Source of the DNA: Alcaligenaceae bacterium CGII-47
GTDB lineage: Bacteria; Pseudomonadota; Gammaproteobacteria; Burkholderiales; Burkholderiaceae_B
Direction of reading: 5' to 3'
Assembly: GCA_019166125.1 (NCBI GenBank)
Contig: JAHTBO010000001.1
Span: 101,066 to 165,065, forward strand
DNA: 64,000 bases
Part shown: positions 10,729 to 19,762 of the stretch, one piece after another
Layout: every line of letters begins with the position of its first letter
Position numbering within the stretch: position 1 is the first letter of the stretch
Notes under the pieces: generated by a model
Seen by the model: only the letters and a program-made list of their open reading frames with translations
Databases searched by the model: none
Told to the model about the DNA's origin: nothing
Position numbers and translations under genes: made by a program

Positions 10729-11217
10729 GAGTGTGTATCTCCGTAGTCATGGTGCGCCGTTATCGGCGCACGACCTCGGGTCACTCGGTGTGCGGCTGTA
10801 TTCTGCGGGGAGTTGGGGCTTGCTGACAGGATCAGACAGTGCCCGCCTCCATTAAGGGGGGCACGGCGCACCTGAGGGTACGCGGTTCAGTCAGCAGAAA
10901 GGTCAGATTCACGATAGTGGTTGACAAAAAAATTGCTGGGAACGGCAGATGCGCTAAACGAATGTCGCATCTGGTGCAAAAACAAGCAGAAACTTACAGC
11001 GTCGCACGCGGTAGGTCATCAACTACATATCTGCCGACGCGCGCGTGGTCTGGACAAGTATGAAATCGGAACGGTACCGGCAACCTTGGACCCGGAAGCT
11101 GAAACCCAGGCAGTACAATATGCGCCTTGTGGCCAGACGGAGACGCATCCATTGCATCTCTACGTCAGGCGGTTTTCAGCCTCTATAGGCTGTTGCAATT
11201 ATATGCTGCTTTTCCCT
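10729..11217. promoter_or_regulatory. rne/rluC divergent region with long rne leader
   Basis: This 489-base gap has no convincing gene. On the minus strand TTGCGC (11225-11220) and TATAAT (11203-11198), spaced 16 bases, make a good promoter whose start near 11191 gives rne a leader of about 460 bases. The leader would begin with a stem-loop (CAGCCT/AGGCTG, 11192-11177) and contains another strong hairpin at 10753-10770 close to the rne start. An in-frame upstream extension of rluC through this region has no family similarity, so I treat it as non-coding. Confidence 0.65.
10753..10770 (-). promoter_or_regulatory. Hairpin in rne 5' leader
   Basis: TGCGCCG (10753-10759) and CGGCGCA (10764-10770) form a seven-base stem with a four-base loop, ending about 25 bases before the rne start codon. 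It could take part in autoregulation by RNase E, which is known for the E. coli leader; here that is an inference from position and structure. Confidence 0.45.
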
Positions 11218-11225
11218 ATGCGCAA
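11198..11225 (-). promoter_or_regulatory. Candidate sigma-70 promoter for rne
   Basis: On the minus strand the -35 is TTGCGC and the -10 is a perfect TATAAT with a 16-base spacer. It overlaps the start of rluC, which is the normal divergent arrangement of these two genes. Confidence 0.6.
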
Positions 11226-12171
11226 AACTGTTACTACTCATTCTCTGGCACCTCGCGTGCGCGCCTGTCTGATCGAGCCTGATCAGGCGGGTCAACGGGT
11301 GGATAATTTTCTGCTGCGTGAGTGTAAAGGGGTGCCAAAAAGCCACGTCTATAAGGCAATTCGTAGCGGCGAAGTACGTGTCAACAAGGGACGGGTGTCA
11401 GCGGACTATCGCTTGGAGGCGGGCGATATGCTGCGTATCCCTCCCATGCGCCTGCCCGATCCCGCGGCGCGGCCTTTTGTACCGCCAGCGGTATTCCCTA
11501 TTGTGTACGAGGACACCGCATTGATGGTGATCGATAAGCCCGCCGGGGTAGCTGTGCATGGTGGCAGTGGCGTATCATTTGGTGTGATCGAGCAGTTGCG
11601 TGCGGCGCGTCCCGACGAGCGGTTTCTAGAACTGGCGCATCGTTTGGATCGCGAAACGTCAGGTCTGCTCATGATTGCGCGCACGCGTAAGGCTTTGTTG
11701 GCATTACACGACATGATGCGCGAAGGGGTGGGGCGCAAACACTACCAGGCCTTGGTTGTGGGTGATTGGGTCAATGATCGACAGCATATCCGGCTGCCCT
11801 TATTGAAGTACCTCACGGCTGAGGGTGAGCGACGTGTGCGTGTGGATAGTGCAGGTAAATTCGCCCATACGATTGTGAGTCTTCGGCACCGCTATGGACA
11901 CTATAGTTTGCTTGATGCGCAGTTGCGTACGGGGCGCACGCATCAGATCCGAGTGCACCTGAGCGCCAGTGGCTATCCTATCGTAGGGGATGATAAATAT
12001 GGTTCCGATACGGTGCGCGAGACCTTCACGCGGCAGGGCTTTGGCCGGATGTTCTTACATGCCTACCAATTGGTGCTGCCGCACCCGATAACCGGCGAAC
12101 CCCTCAATCTAGCGGCACCTTTGCCGCCAGCTTGCCAAGCGTTGCTGGACAAACTGGAGCAATCGACATGA
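11218..12171 (+). CDS. rluC: 23S rRNA pseudouridine synthase RluC
   Basis: Isomerises uridines 955, 2504 and 2580 (E. coli numbering) of 23S rRNA. An S4 RNA-binding domain (about residues 20-80, VDNFLLRE...SHVYKAIRSGEVRVN) precedes the RluA-family catalytic domain with HRLDRETSG, catalytic Asp144. The ATG at 11218 gives 317 residues, close to the E. coli enzyme. The ribosome site is weak, and ATG 11203 is an alternative. It is divergent from rne, as in many proteobacteria, and overlaps the HAD gene by four bases (ATGA). Confidence 0.95.
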   Translation: MRKTVTTHSLAPRVRACLIEPDQAGQRVDNFLLRECKGVPKSHVYKAIRSGEVRVNKGRVSADYRLEAGDMLRIPPMRLPDPAARPFVPPAVFPIVYEDTALMVIDKPAGVAVHGGSGVSFGVIEQLRAARPDERFLELAHRLDRETSGLLMIARTRKALLALHDMMREGVGRKHYQALVVGDWVNDRQHIRLPLLKYLTAEGERRVRVDSAGKFAHTIVSLRHRYGHYSLLDAQLRTGRTHQIRVHLSASGYPIVGDDKYGSDTVRETFTRQGFGRMFLHAYQLVLPHPITGEPLNLAAPLPPACQALLDKLEQST

Positions 12172-12821
12172 AGCGCTACGAAGCCGTGGTATTTGATTGG
12201 GATGGAACCCTGATGGATTCCACCCATCATATTGTGTCGGCTTTGCAGGGAGCCTGCCGGGATCTGGCGTTGCCGATTCCGACGACTGAACAGGCGGCCT
12301 GGGTGATCGGTTTGTCCATAGAAAGCGCCCTATACCGGCTAGTGCCCAATATGAATGAGCGGCAGATGGAGGCCTTCTCTGAGCGGTATCGCGATCATTA
12401 CCTGCGCCGGGATGGTGGCCTTATGCTGTTTGCCGGTGTTGCGCCGTTTTTAGCTGATTTGCACTCTCGAGGTGTCGTGCTGGGCGTGGCAACGGGTAAG
12501 ACCCGTCGCGGCCTGGATCGGGCGCTCGATACGCTGGCGCTACGGCCGCTGTTTTGTGCGACACGTTGTGCAGACGAAGCGGCGGGTAAACCCGATCCTG
12601 CGATGCTAGAGCAACTATTACAGGAATTTTCACTGAGGCCCGAAGAGGTCTTGATGGTGGGTGATACCACCCACGATATATGGATGGCCCGTAATGCGGG
12701 TGTCGATAGTCTGGCCGTGAGCTATGGCGCTCACCCCCGTCAGACACTGGGTGAGGCCGAGCCGACGGCCCTCGTATCCAGCGTTGCTGATATGCAGGCG
12801 TGGGTGCTCGCCCGTATCTAG
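12168..12821 (+). CDS. HAD-superfamily hydrolase (phosphoglycolate-phosphatase-like)
   Basis: Haloacid-dehalogenase type phosphatase of subfamily IA. Motif I is DWDGTLMDS near residue 10, with the nucleophilic Asp first. Motif II is the Thr of GVATGKT, motif III includes the lysine of AGKPDP, and motif IV is VGDTTHDIWMA. At 217 residues it resembles Gph-like and YqaB/YbiV-type small-molecule phosphatases, but the substrate cannot be read. It overlaps rluC by four bases and is translationally coupled to it, an arrangement common in betaproteobacteria. Confidence 0.9.
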   Translation: MKRYEAVVFDWDGTLMDSTHHIVSALQGACRDLALPIPTTEQAAWVIGLSIESALYRLVPNMNERQMEAFSERYRDHYLRRDGGLMLFAGVAPFLADLHSRGVVLGVATGKTRRGLDRALDTLALRPLFCATRCADEAAGKPDPAMLEQLLQEFSLRPEEVLMVGDTTHDIWMARNAGVDSLAVSYGAHPRQTLGEAEPTALVSSVADMQAWVLARI

Positions 12822-12853
12822 CGCCCCGGTTCCGGCACAAGCCGCCTGGCCTC

Positions 12854-12881
12854 GGAACTTTTAACGCTGATAAGGTTCTAA
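12854..12881 (+). promoter_or_regulatory. Sigma-E (RpoE) type promoter for msrPQ
   Basis: GGAACTT (12854-12860) is followed after 16 bases by TCTAA (12877-12881). This is the spacing and sequence of the enterobacterial RpoE consensus (GGAACTT-N15-GTCTAA), with one mismatch at the G. Transcription would start near 12888, leaving a short leader with an AGGAT ribosome site before the msrP ATG at 12908. rpoE itself is at 22382. The match is seen; regulation is inferred. Confidence 0.7.
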
Positions 12882-12907
12882 CAGACCTTTAGCACAGGAT
12901 TTTCATT

Positions 12908-13864
12908 ATGTCGGATCTGGATTTGCCCGCTATCCCACCCTCGCAGATCACGCCCGAAGCCCACGCGTTGTCGCGCCGCCGCTGGATGCAACAGGCGGCA
13001 TTAGGTGCTGCGGCACTGGGCCTTGGAAGCCGTGTGCGGGCTGAGGATTCGCTTGCTGGCGCAGCCTTGCCTGCCCAGCGCAATACCGATCTGTCCGTCG
13101 ATGCGACACTGACCACGACTCATGACGCGACGACCTACAATAATTATTATGAATTCGGCACGGGTAAGTCTGATCCTTCGGAAGAGGCTGGCGCCATGCA
13201 GTTGCGACCCTGGCAAATCCAAGTAGAGGGCGAAGTAGCCAAGCCTGGTACCTTCGATATTGACGATCTGCTGGCGCTCGCGCCTATGGAAGAGCGCATT
13301 TACCGATTGCGTTGTGTCGAGGCCTGGTCCATGGTGATCCCCTGGTCGGGCTATTCGCTCTCGCATCTGCTGCGGGCGGTGGGCCCGACGAGCCAGGCAA
13401 AATACGTCGTCTTTACGACGGATATGCAGCCGAAAAACATGCCAGGACTCTCCGCGCCTATTCTGGATTGGCCGTATACCGAGGGCTTGCGCATCGATGA
13501 GGCCATGCACCCACTCACCATGCTGGTGTTTGGCATGTACGGCAAGGTCTTGCCAGCTCAGAATGGCGCGCCGTTGCGTGTCATCATTCCCTGGAAATAT
13601 GGGTTTAAATCCGCTAAATCCCTGGTGCGTATCCGTCTGCAGGCCGAACAGCCCGTGAGCAGCTGGATGCGTGCGGCCTCGAATGAATATGGGTTTTACG
13701 CCAATGTGAATCCGGCGGTGCCGCACCCCCGCTGGAGTCAGGCTACCGAGCGCCAGATTGGCGGTGGGCTATTCGCACCTCGCGTACCGACTCTGGCCTT
13801 TAATGGCTATGCCGAGCAGGTCGCAAGCCTCTACCAGGGCATGGATCTACGAAAAAACTTTTAG
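12908..13864 (+). CDS. msrP: Periplasmic protein-methionine-sulfoxide reductase catalytic subunit MsrP
   Basis: Molybdopterin enzyme that repairs oxidised methionines in periplasmic proteins, taking electrons from MsrQ. The N-terminus has a Tat signal ([12 protein letters not shown], about residues 23-34) ending near RAEDS. The mature domain has the molybdenum-ligand cysteine in [13 protein letters not shown]. At 318 residues it is standard length for the YedY family. It is followed after eight bases by msrQ. A near-consensus sigma-E promoter lies immediately upstream, which fits a role in envelope stress. Confidence 0.96.
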   Translation: MSDLDLPAIPPSQITPEAHALSRRRWMQQAALGAAALGLGSRVRAEDSLAGAALPAQRNTDLSVDATLTTTHDATTYNNYYEFGTGKSDPSEEAGAMQLRPWQIQVEGEVAKPGTFDIDDLLALAPMEERIYRLRCVEAWSMVIPWSGYSLSHLLRAVGPTSQAKYVVFTTDMQPKNMPGLSAPILDWPYTEGLRIDEAMHPLTMLVFGMYGKVLPAQNGAPLRVIIPWKYGFKSAKSLVRIRLQAEQPVSSWMRAASNEYGFYANVNPAVPHPRWSQATERQIGGGLFAPRVPTLAFNGYAEQVASLYQGMDLRKNF

Positions 13865-13872
13865 GCTAAACA

Positions 13873-14553
13873 ATGAGCCAGACCAACGTCCCCAGACGGG
13901 TTATGCGCCAGCGCTGGTCCAAGATCCTGCTCTTTGTGCTGTGCCTCTATCCTGTTGTGCGTTGGTTCTGGCTGGGCACCCATGATGGGCTGAGTGCCAA
14001 CCCGCCTGAGTTCCTGATTCGCTCCTCGGGGACTTGGGCGCTGGTATTGCTCTGGGTCACGCTTTGCGTGACGCCGCTACGCCGCATATTGAACCGGCCG
14101 GCCCTGGTTCGCTACCGCCGCATGCTTGGCCTATATGCTTTTTTCTATACGGTTTTGCATGTGGTGGCCTGGGCATTGTGGGATCGGGGCGGCGTCTGGG
14201 GCTCGATGTGGGATGATATCGGCGCGCGCACCTTTATCACTATCGGGACGGTGGCTACTTTGATGCTGGTACCACTTGCGCTCACCTCTACGCAAGGCTG
14301 GATGCGACGTTTGGGGCGCAACTGGACGCGCTTGCATGCGCTGATCTATCCAGCTGCGATGCTGTCGGTCTGGCATTTCTATCTGATGCGTGCCGGGAAA
14401 AACGATTTTTTTGAACCGAACGTCTACACAGCGACCTTGGTGGGGCTGTTCGCCCTGCGCGGGATCTATCGTTGGCGTCGTGCCCGACCTGGGCGGCCCG
14501 TGCAGCAGCCCGTGTCGGGGGGTTCGCGTCTAAGCCGCCAAATACAGAAATAG
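13873..14553 (+). CDS. msrQ: Heme-binding membrane subunit MsrQ
   Basis: Inner-membrane b-type cytochrome of the ferric-reductase-like fold that passes quinol or flavin-derived electrons to MsrP. Its 226 residues contain about six hydrophobic helices, with histidines in FYTVLHVVAW and in the RLHALIYPA and SVWHFYLMR segments as likely heme ligands. It forms an operon with msrP. Its last 24 bases overlap the end of the convergent methyltransferase gene. Confidence 0.94.
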   Translation: MSQTNVPRRVMRQRWSKILLFVLCLYPVVRWFWLGTHDGLSANPPEFLIRSSGTWALVLLWVTLCVTPLRRILNRPALVRYRRMLGLYAFFYTVLHVVAWALWDRGGVWGSMWDDIGARTFITIGTVATLMLVPLALTSTQGWMRRLGRNWTRLHALIYPAAMLSVWHFYLMRAGKNDFFEPNVYTATLVGLFALRGIYRWRRARPGRPVQQPVSGGSRLSRQIQK

Positions 14554-15234
14554 TGACGGCTTGCGTGCCAGGTCTGGCGCAGGGACCTTGCGCCACTGCG
14601 CGATGGTGAGGGTTTTTATCCACTCGTCCTCACAGGTGAGTGAGCGAGCGATGCACAATCGTGTCGTGTCGCGCAAGGTATGCACGAGCGCCTGGAACAT
14701 CGCTTCGTTGCGGTAGGGCGTCTCGATCAGGATCTGGGTCTGCTTGTGCTTGTGAGAGTAATTTTCCCAGGCACGTAGTTGTGTATCGCGCTCTTCGCCT
14801 TTGACCGACGCGTAGCCATGGAAGGCAAAACGTTGTCCATCCAGGCCACTTGCCATCAGTCCAAGCATGATTGAAGAGGGACCCGTCCAGGGAATAACAC
14901 GTATGCCCAGCAGGTGAGCCTGGGCGACAACCAAGGCGCCGGGATCTGCCACGGCGGGGCACCCCGCTTCTGACACGAGACCAATATCGGTTCCTGTAGG
15001 TACGGATTGCAGCCAGCGGCGGATGTCTTCAGTCGAGCTGTCCCGGCTTAATGTATGAATAGTGATGTCCTGAAGTGCTGACTGCGTGCCGACCTCTTTG
15101 AGGAATGCACGCGCCGTTTTCGCATTTTCAGCGATATAAACGGTGAGTTGGGCGGCAAGTTCTTGTGCTGCCTGGGGCAGCCACACAGAGGAAGTCACGT
15201 CGCCCAGGCTAACAGGGATTAGATGCAGAGTCAT
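14530..15234 (-). CDS. SAM-dependent methyltransferase of the tetrapyrrole-methylase fold (RsmI-like)
   Basis: A 234-residue relative of RsmI, the 16S rRNA C1402 2'-O-methyltransferase. The central part has DIGLVSEAGCPAVADPGA and the PWTGPSSIMLGLMASG segment of that fold, but the N-terminus lacks the usual GNLGD motif (it reads PVSLGD). It may be the second, poorly characterised RsmI paralogue that sits beside maf in Bordetella-like genomes. The ATG at 15234 overlaps the maf stop by four bases, so the two are coupled. A longer reading from 15303 would overlap maf heavily and is less likely. The target is unknown. Confidence 0.8.
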   Translation of the reverse strand: MTLHLIPVSLGDVTSSVWLPQAAQELAAQLTVYIAENAKTARAFLKEVGTQSALQDITIHTLSRDSSTEDIRRWLQSVPTGTDIGLVSEAGCPAVADPGALVVAQAHLLGIRVIPWTGPSSIMLGLMASGLDGQRFAFHGYASVKGEERDTQLRAWENYSHKHKQTQILIETPYRNEAMFQALVHTLRDTTRLCIARSLTCEDEWIKTLTIAQWRKVPAPDLARKPSLFLYLAA

Positions 15235-15833
15235 GGTGCGTAATGAAGGGTTGAGCGGTGAGTAAGTAAGGGATCCAGGCCAAAGCTGCGCAGCATCTCG
15301 CACAATGCAATAAGAGGCAGGCCGATAATTGCAGTCGGATCGTCACTGCGCATACTGCGCATGAGCGCAATGCCCAGCCCCTCTGCCTTGGCACTGCCTG
15401 CTGTGTCGTAGGGCTGTTCGGTGTGTAGATAATGTTCGATTTGCGCGTGGGTGAGTGCTTGAAATTGGCATTCTGTCACGATATCGCGTACCTCGCTGTG
15501 CGTGCCGTCTGTTACGCACAGGGCGCTGTGAAAAACTACCATTTTGCCGCTAAATTGCTGTAGCTGTGCATAGGCATGCGCAAAATTGCCAGGCTTGCCA
15601 AGGGGATGGCCGTCGAACACTGCGACCTGGTCAGCGCCGACTACCAGAGCGCCAGGGTTGATCTGGACAATCCTGTCCGCCTTAGTCTGGGATAGTCGTA
15701 TTGCGAGATCTGGCGGCGCTTCACCCGGTCGGGGGGTCTCGTCGATATCTGGAGACTGGACAGTAAACGGAACGCCCAGGCGATCGAGCAGTTGTCGGCG
15801 GTAGGGTGAGCTTGAGGCTAGAATCAGGCGCAT
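15231..15833 (-). CDS. Maf-family nucleotide pyrophosphatase (YceF type)
   Basis: House-cleaning pyrophosphatase that hydrolyses modified nucleotides; YceF acts on 7-methyl-GTP. The N-terminal LASSSPYRRQLLDRLG motif, the SPDIDE segment, the KA segment and VVGADQVAVFDG with its catalytic Asp are all present. I use ATG 15833 (200 residues), where the family's conserved N-terminus begins. It is the first gene of a two-gene minus-strand unit and is divergent from yceD, the usual arrangement around rpmF-plsX. Confidence 0.92.
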   Translation of the reverse strand: MRLILASSSPYRRQLLDRLGVPFTVQSPDIDETPRPGEAPPDLAIRLSQTKADRIVQINPGALVVGADQVAVFDGHPLGKPGNFAHAYAQLQQFSGKMVVFHSALCVTDGTHSEVRDIVTECQFQALTHAQIEHYLHTEQPYDTAGSAKAEGLGIALMRSMRSDDPTAIIGLPLIALCEMLRSFGLDPLLTHRSTLHYAP

Positions 15834-15991
15834 AGGGACTTTGGTGTGTAAATCAAATTGACTGGCGTGGCGCAAACACAGTATTATCTAATGTTTTCCT
15901 CATTACATAAACCTATGCTTTGCCTGCGGCTCGGACAAACTTCATCAGAAGGGGTCTAGGGGCGGGGCTAGTCGTGGGGCATAGCGCCATT

Positions 15992-16519
15992 ATGAAAACT
16001 TACGTCAATGCGTTAGAATTCGCACGCCTTGCTCAGTCGCTGCGAGGCGAGGTGGGCGTGTCGCAGCTTGTGCGCTTGACTGAGGATTTGCCCGAGGAAC
16101 AACCTGGTCATATCGTCTGGCAGTTGGAAGGCCGCCGTGATGGCGCAGGCAGATTGTATCTGGACGTTCAGGCGCACGGTGAGATTCAGTTAGAGTGCCA
16201 GCGTTGCCTGCAGCCTTTTGCGTGGCCCGTAGTCGTACGCAATGCTTTGCGTTTGCTTGCATCCAGGTCAGAGGTCGAGGCCATGGAGGCACGCGAGGCC
16301 CAAGGCGACCCCGGCGACGAGGAATACATCTTGGCGGGTGCGCGCTTAGATGGTTTGAGTGTGGTTGAGGATGAGCTCATTTTGGCCTTACCTTATGTGC
16401 CCACACATGAGGTGTGTCCAGATCATCTTGATCTGGCTCAGGCCGAGAGCGAAGTAGTGGAAAATGAATCAAAGCGGCCTTCGCCTTTTGCGGTGTTGGG
16501 CCAGCTCAAGAAACATTGA
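15992..16519 (+). CDS. yceD: YceD family protein (DUF177), 23S rRNA accumulation protein
   Basis: A 175-residue DUF177 protein. It has the family cysteine pair in ECQRCLQPF (about residues 69-77) and another conserved cysteine in HEVCPDH. In E. coli it is linked to 23S rRNA accumulation and is conserved upstream of rpmF in bacteria and plants; its biochemical role is not known. The ATG at 15992 fits the family start (MKTYVNALEFAR); no strong ribosome site is seen. It begins the yceD-rpmF-plsX-fab series. Confidence 0.9.
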   Translation: MKTYVNALEFARLAQSLRGEVGVSQLVRLTEDLPEEQPGHIVWQLEGRRDGAGRLYLDVQAHGEIQLECQRCLQPFAWPVVVRNALRLLASRSEVEAMEAREAQGDPGDEEYILAGARLDGLSVVEDELILALPYVPTHEVCPDHLDLAQAESEVVENESKRPSPFAVLGQLKKH

Positions 16520-16576
16520 ATTTAATTAACTTGCGAGCTTTCGCTTACAATAAGCGGCTCGATTACAGGAGTCACC

Positions 16577-16759
16577 ATGGCTGTTCAGCAAAACAAAAAG
16601 AGCTCGTCCAAGCGCGGCATGCATCGTTCACACGATTTTCTGGGTACGCCGCCTACGGCGATTGAGCCAACGACGGGTGAATTACATCTGCGTCACCACA
16701 TCAGCCCGAACGGTATCTATCGTGGCCGCAAGATCCTCAAGACCAAGAACGACGAATAA
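16577..16759 (+). CDS. rpmF: 50S ribosomal protein L32
   Basis: A 60-residue protein of the large ribosomal subunit. It starts [20 protein letters not shown] and has the basic, His-rich centre and KNDE end of proteobacterial L32. An AGGAG ribosome site lies seven bases before the ATG. No zinc-binding cysteines are present, so it is the zinc-free form. It sits 57 bases after yceD and 31 bases before plsX. Confidence 0.98.
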   Translation: MAVQQNKKSSSKRGMHRSHDFLGTPPTAIEPTTGELHLRHHISPNGIYRGRKILKTKNDE

Positions 16760-16790
16760 TCGGCGTATCTGATCTGGATCGCAAAAAGCA

Positions 16791-17822
16791 ATGTCTAGTA
16801 GTAGGGCAAGAATCGCTGTTGATTGTATGGGGGGTGACCACGGTTTACCCGTCACCGTGCCTGCCGTAATCGCATTTGCCAAGGCCTATCCTGACACACA
16901 GTGTCTATTGGTGGGTAATGCAGATCTGATTCGTCAGGCCTTGCAGCAGGATGCGGTCGCGCCAGATAGTTTCGAGATTCTGCACGCCTCCGAAGTCGTT
17001 ACCATGCACGACTCGATGGAGATTGCCTTGCGACGCAAGAAAAATTCTTCGATGCGGGTGGCCGTGCAGGCCGTCAAGGATGGCGAGGCCGATGCCTGTG
17101 TGTCGGCGGGTAATACTGGTGCCTGGATGGCTATCTCGCGCTATGTACTCAAGACCCTTGATGGTATTGATCGCCCTGCGATTGCTTCGTCATTGCCCAA
17201 CCAGAAAGGTGGGGCGACAACGGTGTTGGACTTGGGCGCCAATGTAGATTGTACGGCCGAGCATTTATTGCAGTTCGCGATCATGGGTTCCGCCCTGGTA
17301 TCGACGGTGGATCAGCGTAGCCGACCATTGGTGGGATTGCTCAATATTGGCGAAGAGGTCATCAAGGGTAATGAAGTGGTCAAGCAGGCCGCCGAATTGC
17401 TGCGTCATAGCGGTCTGAACTTTTACGGTAACGTCGAAGGCGACGATATTTTCAAGGGCACGGTCGATGTCGTCGTTTGCGACGGCTTTGTCGGTAATGT
17501 TGTGCTGAAGTCTGTCGAGGGGCTGGCCAAGATGGTGAGCAACATGATGCGCGAAGAGTTCCGACGCACACCGTTGACGATGATCTCTGGCTTGATTGCC
17601 AGTCCGGTGCTGCAACGCTTTCGCTCGCGCGTGGATAATCGTCGCTACAATGGTGCCGCGTTGTTGGGATTGCGAGGGATCGTAATCAAGAGCCATGGCT
17701 CAGCGGATGCATTTGCCTTTGGCCACGCCTTGCAGCGTGCGCGCGGTGCTGTGCAAATGGGCCTGCTGGACAGCACAGCGCGAGTCATGGGTACGCTGCG
17801 CCAGAGCGCACCTACCCCTTAG
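16791..17822 (+). CDS. plsX: Phosphate acyltransferase PlsX
   Basis: Peripheral membrane enzyme that makes acyl-phosphate from acyl-ACP for the PlsX/PlsY route to phosphatidic acid. The N-terminus [13 protein letters not shown] and the SAGNTGAWM and [12 protein letters not shown] motifs are characteristic. At 343 residues it is full length. It couples ribosome (rpmF) and fatty acid genes in the standard order before fabH. Confidence 0.97.
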   Translation: MSSSRARIAVDCMGGDHGLPVTVPAVIAFAKAYPDTQCLLVGNADLIRQALQQDAVAPDSFEILHASEVVTMHDSMEIALRRKKNSSMRVAVQAVKDGEADACVSAGNTGAWMAISRYVLKTLDGIDRPAIASSLPNQKGGATTVLDLGANVDCTAEHLLQFAIMGSALVSTVDQRSRPLVGLLNIGEEVIKGNEVVKQAAELLRHSGLNFYGNVEGDDIFKGTVDVVVCDGFVGNVVLKSVEGLAKMVSNMMREEFRRTPLTMISGLIASPVLQRFRSRVDNRRYNGAALLGLRGIVIKSHGSADAFAFGHALQRARGAVQMGLLDSTARVMGTLRQSAPTP

Positions 17823-17843
17823 TGCTACCCTTTCGGATTAGAT

Positions 17844-18818
17844 ATGTCCTACGCCAAAATAACAGGAACGGGCGGCTATTTGCCACCACGGATCGTGACG
17901 AATGATGAACTGGCGGCCGATCTGGCGACCCGGGGCATCGAGACCTCCGATACCTGGATTGTCGAGCGTACGGGCATCCGTCAGCGGCATATCGCCGATG
18001 CAGGTGTGACCACCAGCATGCTGGCGACGCGGGCGGCCCAGGCGGCAATCGATAATGCTGGCCTGACCGCTCAGGATATCGATCTGATCATTGTTGCAAC
18101 CTCGACGCCTGATTTTATCTTTCCCAGCACAGCGTGCCTCGTTCAGGCCAATCTTGGGGCGGTCGGTGGGCCAGCATTCGACGTGCAGGCCGTATGCAGT
18201 GGCTTCGTCTATGCCTTGGTCACGGCTGATGCACTGATCCAGGCTGGTCGTGCCCGTCACGCTGTCGTGATCGGTGCCGAGGTATTCTCCGGGATATTGG
18301 ACTGGAGCGATCGCGGTACATGTGTCTTGTTTGGTGACGGGGCGGGTGCCGTGGTACTAAGTGCCTCAGATACGCCGGGCATAGTGGGCGCAAAGCTCAA
18401 TGCTGATGGCAGCCAGATGGGCATCCTGTGTGCGGCCGGTAGTGTTGCGAATGGTCATGTGACGGGTGACCCCTTTTTGCGTATGGACGGTCAGGCGGTA
18501 TTCAAATTAGCGGTCCATGCTTTGGTCCGCTCAGCGCATGAGGTCTGCGAGCAGGCCGGCATTGATCTGGACGAGATCGACTGGATGGTGCCTCATCAGG
18601 CTAATATACGCATTCTGAATTTCATCAGCCGTAAGCTTGGTATCCCGGACGACAAGGTGATTATCACGCTGGACAAGCATGCGAATACGTCTGCTGCAAG
18701 TGTTCCGCTGGCGCTTGATGTCGCGCATCGGGATGGACGCATCCGCCCAGGTCATCTTGTTTTGTTGCAAGGGGTCGGTGGTGGCTTTACTTGGGGCTCT
18801 GTCCTCGCCCGGATGTAG
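17844..18818 (+). CDS. fabH: 3-oxoacyl-ACP synthase III
   Basis: Condenses acetyl-CoA with malonyl-ACP to begin each fatty acid. The thiolase-fold triad is visible as Cys118 in [10 protein letters not shown], His in VPHQANIRI and Asn in [11 protein letters not shown]. The 324-residue length is usual, and the C-terminus [10 protein letters not shown] matches the family. It starts 21 bases after plsX and is followed after six bases by fabD. Confidence 0.98.
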   Translation: MSYAKITGTGGYLPPRIVTNDELAADLATRGIETSDTWIVERTGIRQRHIADAGVTTSMLATRAAQAAIDNAGLTAQDIDLIIVATSTPDFIFPSTACLVQANLGAVGGPAFDVQAVCSGFVYALVTADALIQAGRARHAVVIGAEVFSGILDWSDRGTCVLFGDGAGAVVLSASDTPGIVGAKLNADGSQMGILCAAGSVANGHVTGDPFLRMDGQAVFKLAVHALVRSAHEVCEQAGIDLDEIDWMVPHQANIRILNFISRKLGIPDDKVIITLDKHANTSAASVPLALDVAHRDGRIRPGHLVLLQGVGGGFTWGSVLARM

Positions 18819-18824
18819 GTGCAT

Positions 18825-19760
18825 ATGAAAATAGCTTTTGTATTTCCGGGCCAAGGTTCGCAATCTGTTGGCATGCTCGATGCTTGGGCGGATCATGCTG
18901 GTGTCCAGCAGACATTGCGTGAGGGGAATGCTGCACTGGGCGAGGATCTGACGACATTGATAGCCCAAGGCCCTCTTGATACATTAAATTTAACCGCCAA
19001 CACCCAGCCTGTGATGCTGCTTGCAGCCGTAGCCATGTACCGCGCCTGGGTTGAGGCGGGCGGTACTTTGCCTGATATCGTTGCTGGCCACAGCCTGGGT
19101 GAATATTCGGCCCTCACCGCGGTGGGGGCAATGGATCTGGCTGATGCGTTGCGCACCGTTCGAATTCGCGCGCAGGCCATGCAGGCAGCCGTGCCCGTGG
19201 GAACGGGCGGCATGGCCGCGATTCTCGGGCTCGATGATGCGACCGTGCAGCGGCTGTGCACCGAGGCTGCACAGGGCGAGATCGTTGAGGCGGTCAATTT
19301 CAACGCACCGGCACAGGTCGTGATCGCAGGGCATCTCGCCGCCGTGGAACGGGCCTGTGAGCAGGCGCGCGCAGCAGGTGCCAAGCGCGCACTTTTATTG
19401 CCAGTCTCGGCTCCCTTTCACTCTCGCCTGCTTCAGCCCGCAGCGCAGGTGCTGCAGCATGCTCTGCACCAGGTCACCTTGTGCAAACCCACGATTCCCC
19501 TGATCAATAATGTCGATGTGGCGCGTCCTATTGACCCTGCATCCATCAAGGACGCTCTGGTGCGTCAGGCTTGGCATCCAGTACGCTGGGTCGAGACCAT
19601 ACAGGCCATGAAGGCCGATGGTGTCACACACATCATCGAATGCGGTCCTGGCAAGGTGCTCTCGGGTCTCACCAAACGCATCGATCGCGATATACAAGCA
19701 TTGAGCATTACCGACCCTGGCTCCTTGCAGCAGGCGTTGGACCTACTCGGAGGCGATTAG
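18825..19760 (+). CDS. fabD: Malonyl-CoA-ACP transacylase
   Basis: Transfers malonyl from CoA to acyl carrier protein. The N-terminus is FVFPGQGSQSVGM, the nucleophile is Ser90 in GHSLGEYSA, and the active-site His lies in PVSAPFHSRL. I chose ATG 18825 (311 residues); a GTG six bases earlier would add two residues. The stop is two bases from the fabG start, so the genes are tightly coupled. Confidence 0.97.
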   Translation: MKIAFVFPGQGSQSVGMLDAWADHAGVQQTLREGNAALGEDLTTLIAQGPLDTLNLTANTQPVMLLAAVAMYRAWVEAGGTLPDIVAGHSLGEYSALTAVGAMDLADALRTVRIRAQAMQAAVPVGTGGMAAILGLDDATVQRLCTEAAQGEIVEAVNFNAPAQVVIAGHLAAVERACEQARAAGAKRALLLPVSAPFHSRLLQPAAQVLQHALHQVTLCKPTIPLINNVDVARPIDPASIKDALVRQAWHPVRWVETIQAMKADGVTHIIECGPGKVLSGLTKRIDRDIQALSITDPGSLQQALDLLGGD

Positions 19761-19762
19761 CT

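Noticed and set aside
10921-10950. TTGACA at 10921 as the -35 of an rluC promoter.
   Set aside because: No acceptable -10 lies 16-18 bases downstream.
10921-11217. Upstream in-frame extension of rluC giving a 416-residue protein.
   Set aside because: The extra ~99 residues have no RluC similarity, and the conserved N-terminus begins just after ATG 11218; the region is better explained as the rne leader and promoter.
15908-15960. ACAAACTT...GTCTAG upstream of yceD as a sigma-E promoter.
   Set aside because: The spacing between the two elements is only about 12 bases, too short for RpoE.
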